Assembly (NCBI GenBank): GCA_002308575.1
Contig: DBVY01000037.1
Location: 1-9,941, forward strand
Reading direction: 5' to 3'
DNA: 9,941 nt
Origin: Christensenella sp. UBA1252
Lineage (GTDB): Bacteria > Bacillota > Clostridia > Christensenellales > CAG-1252
The translations under genes and the position numbers were made by a program. Every line of letters starts with the position of its first letter. The stretch's first letter is position 1. The notes under the pieces were generated by a model. The model was not told where the DNA came from. It made no database searches and worked only from the letters and a program-made list of their open reading frames with translations. This document shows positions 6,546 through 9,941 of this stretch, in pieces.

Positions 6546-7220
6546 TCAAATTTTACTCTCTATAAAGTTTTTCTGCAAAGTCAGCGGAAAGAGGTTTTCC
6601 GCTTTTCCTTCGAGTTCTTTTACGAGTTCCTTTTTGACCGTCGTCATCACGATCGGAAGCCCGGTCAGACGCGCGATCTCGCGCGCATAATATAGCGAAT
6701 CGAGAACGGTTTCCGCGGTCGTTTCCGCGCCGAGGTTGGAATTGTTGATAATGCCCGTAAAGCGCATATTCGCCGCCGCTTCGATCTCCGCCATCACTTC
6801 CAAACAGGAAGGCGCGTCCTGCGTCAACGGACGGTATTTGTTGATCACGAGAAGCATCTCGTAATTGTCTTCTTCCACAAGCCCGGGGCGAAGCCTGCCG
6901 AGCACGAGGGCGCCGCGGTCGTCGCCGCCGATATCGAGCACGCAGGTCATGCTCTTATCGTCCGTCACCGCGTACATATCTTGCGGAAGCGCCGGAATGT
7001 CAAGGTTCGTGTTCGCGTACTCCGAGGAGATCAGGCGAATGCCCGCTTCCTCGATGACCGATAAACTGTCCTTCGTGCGGAAATACGGATTCACGATGTC
7101 GAGATCGGCGATCGCAACTTTTTCGTGCGTTTTTTTGAGGGCGAGCGCAAGGTTTACGGCGATATTCGTCTTGCCGCTTCCGTAATGTCCCAAGATCAAC
7201 GTAACGCGTTTTTCGCCCAT
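6546..7220 (-). CDS. P-loop ATPase of the CobQ/CobB/MinD/ParA type, function unknown
   Basis: A 224-residue cytosolic protein with a Walker A motif GHYGSGKT at residues 11-18, a conserved DLDIVNPYFRT segment at 39-49 (the switch-like aspartates typical of SIMIBI-class ATPases such as MinD, ParA and CobB), and a Walker B-like VLDIGGDD at 94-101. No transmembrane segment, signal peptide, amphipathic MinD-type tail or extra metal-binding motif is apparent. It is the first gene after the consensus promoter and lies 15 bases ahead of the ferredoxin-type subunit of the 2-oxoacid oxidoreductase, so it is probably cotranscribed with it. SIMIBI relatives include cofactor- and metal-cluster-handling ATPases, so a role in assembling or activating the oxidoreductase is possible, but nothing in the sequence proves it. 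Family assignment is firm; function is open. Confidence 0.88.
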   Translation of the reverse strand: MGEKRVTLILGHYGSGKTNIAVNLALALKKTHEKVAIADLDIVNPYFRTKDSLSVIEEAGIRLISSEYANTNLDIPALPQDMYAVTDDKSMTCVLDIGGDDRGALVLGRLRPGLVEEDNYEMLLVINKYRPLTQDAPSCLEVMAEIEAAANMRFTGIINNSNLGAETTAETVLDSLYYAREIARLTGLPIVMTTVKKELVKELEGKAENLFPLTLQKNFIESKI

Positions 7221-7226
7221 TTTGTT

Positions 7227-7232
7227 CCCCTT
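7227..7232 (-). promoter_or_regulatory. Ribosome binding site of the P-loop ATPase gene
   Basis: AAGGGG on the minus strand lies six bases upstream of the ATG at 7220 and supports that start, which places the P-loop at residues 11-18. Confidence 0.6.
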
Positions 7233-7258
7233 TCGCTCACGCCTTCGCGTATTTTTTT

Positions 7259-7288
7259 ATTATAAAACTTATTTTTCGTTCTTGTCAA
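7259..7288 (-). promoter_or_regulatory. Consensus sigma-A promoter driving the ATPase-VOR-ilvE-leuA-like-ligase genes
   Basis: The minus strand has a perfect -35 box TTGACA (7288-7283), an 18-bp spacer and a perfect -10 box TATAAT (7264-7259). Transcription would start near 7252, leaving a leader of roughly 30 bases before the ATG at 7220. The position, directly after a gene whose product carries a helix-turn-helix, makes it a plausible regulated promoter. No clear long operator palindrome is visible apart from the CG octamer just upstream of the -35 box. Confidence 0.82.
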
Positions 7289-7304
7289 CAAACGCGCGCG
7301 GGTA

Positions 7305-7637
7305 TCAAAGCTTATTCCTTTGGATCTTGCCGCTCGTCGTTTTGGGAAGTTCGTCGCGGAAAACGACGACTCTCGGATACTTATACGGCGCGGTGTGTTG
7401 CTTGACGTAATTTTGGATCTCTTTGACGAGTTCGTCCGACGGTTCGGTTCCCTTCGTCAAAACGATGCTCGCCTTGACGATCTGACCTCTGACTTCGTCG
7501 GGAACGGCGGAAACGCCGCATTCCAAAACGTACGGAAGTTCCATAATCACGCTTTCGATCTCAAACGGTCCGATGCGATAACCGGAAGACTTAATGACGT
7601 CGTCCGCTCTGCCGACGTACCAATAGAAACCGTCTTC
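7305..7637. repeat. Direct repeat: C-terminal coding segment shared with the upstream synthetase (copy 1)
   Basis: The final roughly 109 codons of the HTH-cupin-synthetase gene are a diverged direct repeat of the segment at 9610-9941. Protein identity is about 98 of 109 residues, while the DNA differs at many third positions. This indicates a tandem gene duplication kept under selection for protein sequence, not a recent copy. Confidence 0.8.
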
Positions 7638-9593
7638 GTCGCGCCAAGCGAGGTCGCCCGTGTGGTAATAGCCGTCGTGACGCGCTTCTTTGGTCTTTTC
7701 GGGATCGCGGTAATATTCGGTGAAGAGTCCGTTCGGCGAACCGTTTTTCAAGCTGATCACGATCTCGCCCGTTTCGCCGTCGCCGACGATCTTGCCGTCC
7801 GCGTCCATCAAAGCCACGTCGTAGATCGGAGCGGGCTTACCCATCGAGCCGATCTTATGCGGCGCGCCGACGAGGTTTCCGATGATCATCGTGCTTTCGG
7901 ATTGACCGAAACCTTCGAGGATCTGCAAGCCCGTCGCTTTCTCGAATTGGCGATACACTTCGGGGTTCAACGCCTCGCCCGCCGTCGTCATATGACGGAC
8001 GGAAGAAAAATCATATTTGGAAATGTCCTGCTTGATCATCATGCGGAGCATCGTAGGCGGCGCGCAGAACGTCGTAATGTGATACTTCGCGAACATCGGC
8101 AGAATGGTCGCCGCGTCGAAACGATCGAAATCGTAAACGAAGGTCGCCGCTTCGCACAGCCATTGTCCGTACAGTTTGCCCCACATCGCTTTCGCCCAAC
8201 CGGTGTCGGAGATCGTAAAGTGCAAGCCGTCGGGATCGACGTTGTGCCAATATTTCGCGGTATGGAAATGCCCGAGCGCATACTTGTAATTATGCGTCGC
8301 GATCTTCGGATAACCCGACGTGCCCGACGTAAAGAACATCAACATCGTGTCGTCGCCGCCCGGAGAAGATTCGGTGCGCTTGAAGTGTGTGCTGTACAGC
8401 GGATATTCCTCGTCGAAATTGCGCCAGCCTTCGCGCGATCCGTTCACGATCAATTTGTTTTTAAGAGAAGGACAACGCGGCGCCGCAAGGTCGACCTGAT
8501 GCGCGGTATCGCCGTCCGCCGTGCAGATCACGGTGCTGATCTCCGCCGAATTGAAGCGGTATTCGAAATCGTGCTCCAACAGTTGGTTCGTACCGGGGAT
8601 CGCGATCGCGCCGAGCTTATTGAGTCCGAGCATCGCGAACCAAAATTGATAATGCCTTTTGAGGACGAGAAGCACGCGGTCGCCCTTCTTGATGCCGAGC
8701 GATTTGAAGTAATTCGCGCAACGGTTGGACGCCTTCATCATATCGAGGAAGGTGAAACGGCGCTCGGTCATATCCTTGGAAACGTGCAACATACACATTT
8801 TATTCGGATCGCGCTCCGCAACCGCGTCCACGATATCGAACGCGAAGTTGAACTTCTCGGTGTTTTTGAAATTGATAAAGGTCGGCGTGCCGTGTTCGTT
8901 CTCGACGACGTCGATGAATTTTTTGTAGGCGCGATCCTTCGTGTCGCCCTTTTGGACGTTCTCGTCGACGATCGCTTTGACGGGTTCGAGCTCGGGAATG
9001 GGTTCGCCGCTCGGATTCAGGACGATCGCGTAAAAGGTGCAATCCTTTCCGCCGACCGCGATCATGCCGTGGGGCGTGCCGCTATCATAATAAATGCTGT
9101 CGCCGGGATATAAAATTTCCGTGTGGCTGCCGACTTGGACCATCAAGGCGCCGTCGATCACAACGTCGCATTCCTGTCCGGCGTGAGAAGTGAGTTCAAT
9201 CTCGCTTTTCGCCGCTTTGTCCGCGTCGTAAACGCTCTTGACGAAAAGAGGCTCCGCGATACGGTTTTGGAACGCGTACGCAAGGTTATAGTAGGTCATA
9301 CCGTGCGCCTGTGCGATCTTTTGACCCGATCCGCCGCGCGTTACGGTGTAGGAATTCAGCATCGGAGAATATCCTTCGATGATATCCGTAACGTTGACGC
9401 CGAAGGCTTTCGCACAGCGATAGATAAAGGTAAAGTTCAGATCGCTTTCCCCTCTCTCGCACGTTGCGTACTCTTCTTCGGAAACGCCGGTCTTTTCCGC
9501 CATCTCGGAGATCGAAAGCCCTTCGATCTCTCTGAGCTCGCGGATTCTTTCCGCCATTTCTTTGATCTTTCCGTCCAAATCTTTTCTTTCCAT
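7305..9593 (-). CDS. XRE-type HTH - cupin - AMP-forming acyl-CoA synthetase fusion protein
   Basis: This is one uninterrupted 762-residue frame with three domains. Residues about 13-72 are an XRE/Cro-like helix-turn-helix (LSISEMAEKTGVSEEEYATC, then AKAFGVNVTDII). Residues about 130-195 are a cupin with H137, E141, the GD turn at 164-165 and H175. Residues about 225-762 are a complete acyl-CoA synthetase: P-loop FFTSGTSGYPK (420-430), GFGQSE (561-566), YYHTGD (642-647), GRADD hinge (661-665) and SGK with catalytic K756. The synthetase resembles the acetyl-CoA/medium-chain (MACS) branch. In the families I know, HTH-cupin regulators and such synthetases are usually separate proteins, so this one may both activate an acid and bind DNA. 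A strong promoter follows immediately downstream and is a natural candidate target. Domain calls are firm. The acid substrate (branched-chain or aromatic is suggested by neighbours) and the regulatory role are inferred. Confidence 0.93.
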   Translation of the reverse strand: MERKDLDGKIKEMAERIRELREIEGLSISEMAEKTGVSEEEYATCERGESDLNFTFIYRCAKAFGVNVTDIIEGYSPMLNSYTVTRGGSGQKIAQAHGMTYYNLAYAFQNRIAEPLFVKSVYDADKAAKSEIELTSHAGQECDVVIDGALMVQVGSHTEILYPGDSIYYDSGTPHGMIAVGGKDCTFYAIVLNPSGEPIPELEPVKAIVDENVQKGDTKDRAYKKFIDVVENEHGTPTFINFKNTEKFNFAFDIVDAVAERDPNKMCMLHVSKDMTERRFTFLDMMKASNRCANYFKSLGIKKGDRVLLVLKRHYQFWFAMLGLNKLGAIAIPGTNQLLEHDFEYRFNSAEISTVICTADGDTAHQVDLAAPRCPSLKNKLIVNGSREGWRNFDEEYPLYSTHFKRTESSPGGDDTMLMFFTSGTSGYPKIATHNYKYALGHFHTAKYWHNVDPDGLHFTISDTGWAKAMWGKLYGQWLCEAATFVYDFDRFDAATILPMFAKYHITTFCAPPTMLRMMIKQDISKYDFSSVRHMTTAGEALNPEVYRQFEKATGLQILEGFGQSESTMIIGNLVGAPHKIGSMGKPAPIYDVALMDADGKIVGDGETGEIVISLKNGSPNGLFTEYYRDPEKTKEARHDGYYHTGDLAWRDEDGFYWYVGRADDVIKSSGYRIGPFEIESVIMELPYVLECGVSAVPDEVRGQIVKASIVLTKGTEPSDELVKEIQNYVKQHTAPYKYPRVVVFRDELPKTTSGKIQRNKL

Positions 9594-9598
9594 GTTTA

Positions 9599-9605
9599 CT
9601 CCACC
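9599..9605 (-). promoter_or_regulatory. Ribosome binding site of the HTH-cupin-synthetase gene
   Basis: On the minus strand GGTGGAG lies five bases before the ATG at 9593, supporting that ATG as the start and so the inclusion of the HTH domain in the protein. Confidence 0.7.
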
Positions 9606-9609
9606 GAAA

Positions 9610-9941
9610 TTATAATTTGTTTCTTTGTATTTTCCCGCTGATCGTTTTGGGAAGCTCGTCGCGGAAGACGACGATTCTCGGATACTTGTAAGGAGCGGTG
9701 TGCTTCTTTACGTAATCCTGAATTTCCTTTTTGAGTTCTTCGGTCGGCTCGGTGCCTTTGGTCAAAACAATGCTCGCTTTGACGACCTGCCCTCTGACCT
9801 CGTCCGGCGCCGCGGATACGCCGCATTCGACGACGTACGGCAATTCCATGATCACACTTTCGATCTCGAAGGGCCCGATACGGTAACCCGAAGACTTAAT
9901 GACGTCGTCCACCCTGCCGACGTACCAATAGAAGCCGTCCT
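9610..9941 (-). CDS. AMP-forming acyl-CoA synthetase, C-terminal part (gene continues beyond the right edge)
   Basis: Only the last 109 complete codons are inside the window; the frame is open at the right edge. They form the C-terminal swivelling domain of an acyl/acetyl-CoA synthetase (ANL superfamily), which converts a carboxylic acid, ATP and CoA to acyl-CoA, AMP and PPi. Visible motifs are DGFYWYVGR (hinge region), [13 protein letters not shown], and the terminal [13 protein letters not shown], which holds the lysine needed for adenylation. Over these 109 residues it differs from the C-terminus of the next gene at 11 positions, so the two are tandem paralogues. The stop lies 16 bases before the next start, so the two are very probably cotranscribed. 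Whether this copy also carries an N-terminal HTH-cupin is not visible. The GTG near its visible start is an ordinary internal valine codon. Family is certain; substrate is unknown. Confidence 0.93.
   Translation of the reverse strand, partial: DGFYWYVGRVDDVIKSSGYRIGPFEIESVIMELPYVVECGVSAAPDEVRGQVVKASIVLTKGTEPTEELKKEIQDYVKKHTAPYKYPRIVVFRDELPKTISGKIQRNKL
9610..9941. repeat. Direct repeat: C-terminal coding segment of the upstream synthetase (copy 2)
   Basis: Partner of the segment at 7305-7637 in the same orientation, about 2 kb apart. The repeat may extend further right outside the window. Confidence 0.8.

Larger units (their letters stand above)
7221..7304. other. 84-bp intergenic region carrying the internal promoter
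   Basis: This is the longest gap between genes in the window. On the minus strand it starts with an alternating CG octamer (7293-7300), then the promoter, an A-rich initial transcribed region, a small possible hairpin (ACGC-GAAG-GCGT, about 7239-7250) and the ribosome binding site of the ATPase gene. I see no convincing intrinsic terminator for the upstream synthetase gene, so readthrough into the downstream genes is likely in addition to initiation here. Confidence 0.75.

Noticed and set aside
7221..7304. Rho-independent terminator after the HTH-cupin-synthetase gene
   Set aside because: The CG octamer is followed by only three T residues on the minus strand and has no room for a loop, so it does not form a usual terminator.
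7320..9113. Plus-strand open frame of 597 codons
   Set aside because: Antisense to the HTH-cupin-synthetase gene; no recognisable domain, and a typical arginine-rich shadow composition.
9610..9912. Reading the right-hand fragment as a complete 100-residue protein starting at 9912
   Set aside because: The codon there is an internal GTG valine; the frame continues upstream to the edge with residues matching the paralogue (DGFYWYVGR), so it is the end of a larger gene.
1..9941. CRISPR arrays, tRNA or rRNA genes, insertion sequences, phage or toxin-antitoxin genes
   Set aside because: None was seen. The window is almost fully coding with metabolic genes, and I found no repeat arrays, transposase motifs or tRNA-like folds by eye.

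Overview
The window looks like part of one catabolic or assimilatory gene cluster from an anaerobic Firmicute, most likely a Clostridia-type gut or sediment bacterium. The evidence is the ferredoxin-dependent 2-oxoacid oxidoreductase genes, strong AGGAGG-type ribosome binding sites, a sigma-A consensus promoter and tight co-directional packing. I cannot place the organism below that level. Every real gene lies on the minus strand, so the cluster reads from right to left. The long plus-strand open frames are antisense shadows.

In transcription order: (a) 9941-9610, the C-terminal end of an AMP-forming acyl-CoA synthetase that enters from outside the window; (b) 9593-7305, a 762-residue fusion of an XRE-type helix-turn-helix, a cupin and a complete acyl-CoA synthetase whose C-terminus is a close paralogue of (a); (c) an 84-bp gap with a perfect TTGACA / 18 bp / TATAAT promoter; (d) 7220-6546, a P-loop ATPase of the CobQ/CobB/MinD/ParA type; (e) 6530-3960, the four subunits (delta, alpha, beta, gamma) of a 2-oxoacid:ferredoxin oxidoreductase, most like the branched-chain enzyme VOR; (f) 3946-2882, branched-chain aminotransferase IlvE; (g) 2845-1472, a 2-isopropylmalate-synthase-like protein with a good C-terminal LeuA regulatory domain but a catalytic barrel lacking the recognisable active-site motifs; (h) 1469 to the left edge, a frame with no stop in the window, encoding a sugar-isomerase-like TIM barrel fused to an AMP-binding acyl-CoA ligase.

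Taken together, the genes can interconvert branched-chain (or aromatic) carboxylic acids and amino acids: acid + CoA + ATP gives acyl-CoA (synthetases), acyl-CoA + CO2 + reduced ferredoxin gives 2-oxoacid (VOR), and 2-oxoacid gives amino acid (IlvE), or the reverse. AMP-forming synthetases make the assimilatory direction attractive, but the sequence does not settle direction or chain type. The most unusual parts are the regulator-enzyme fusion (b), the apparently catalytically dead LeuA-like protein (g) and the barrel-ligase fusion (h), whose barrel has also lost expected metal ligands.
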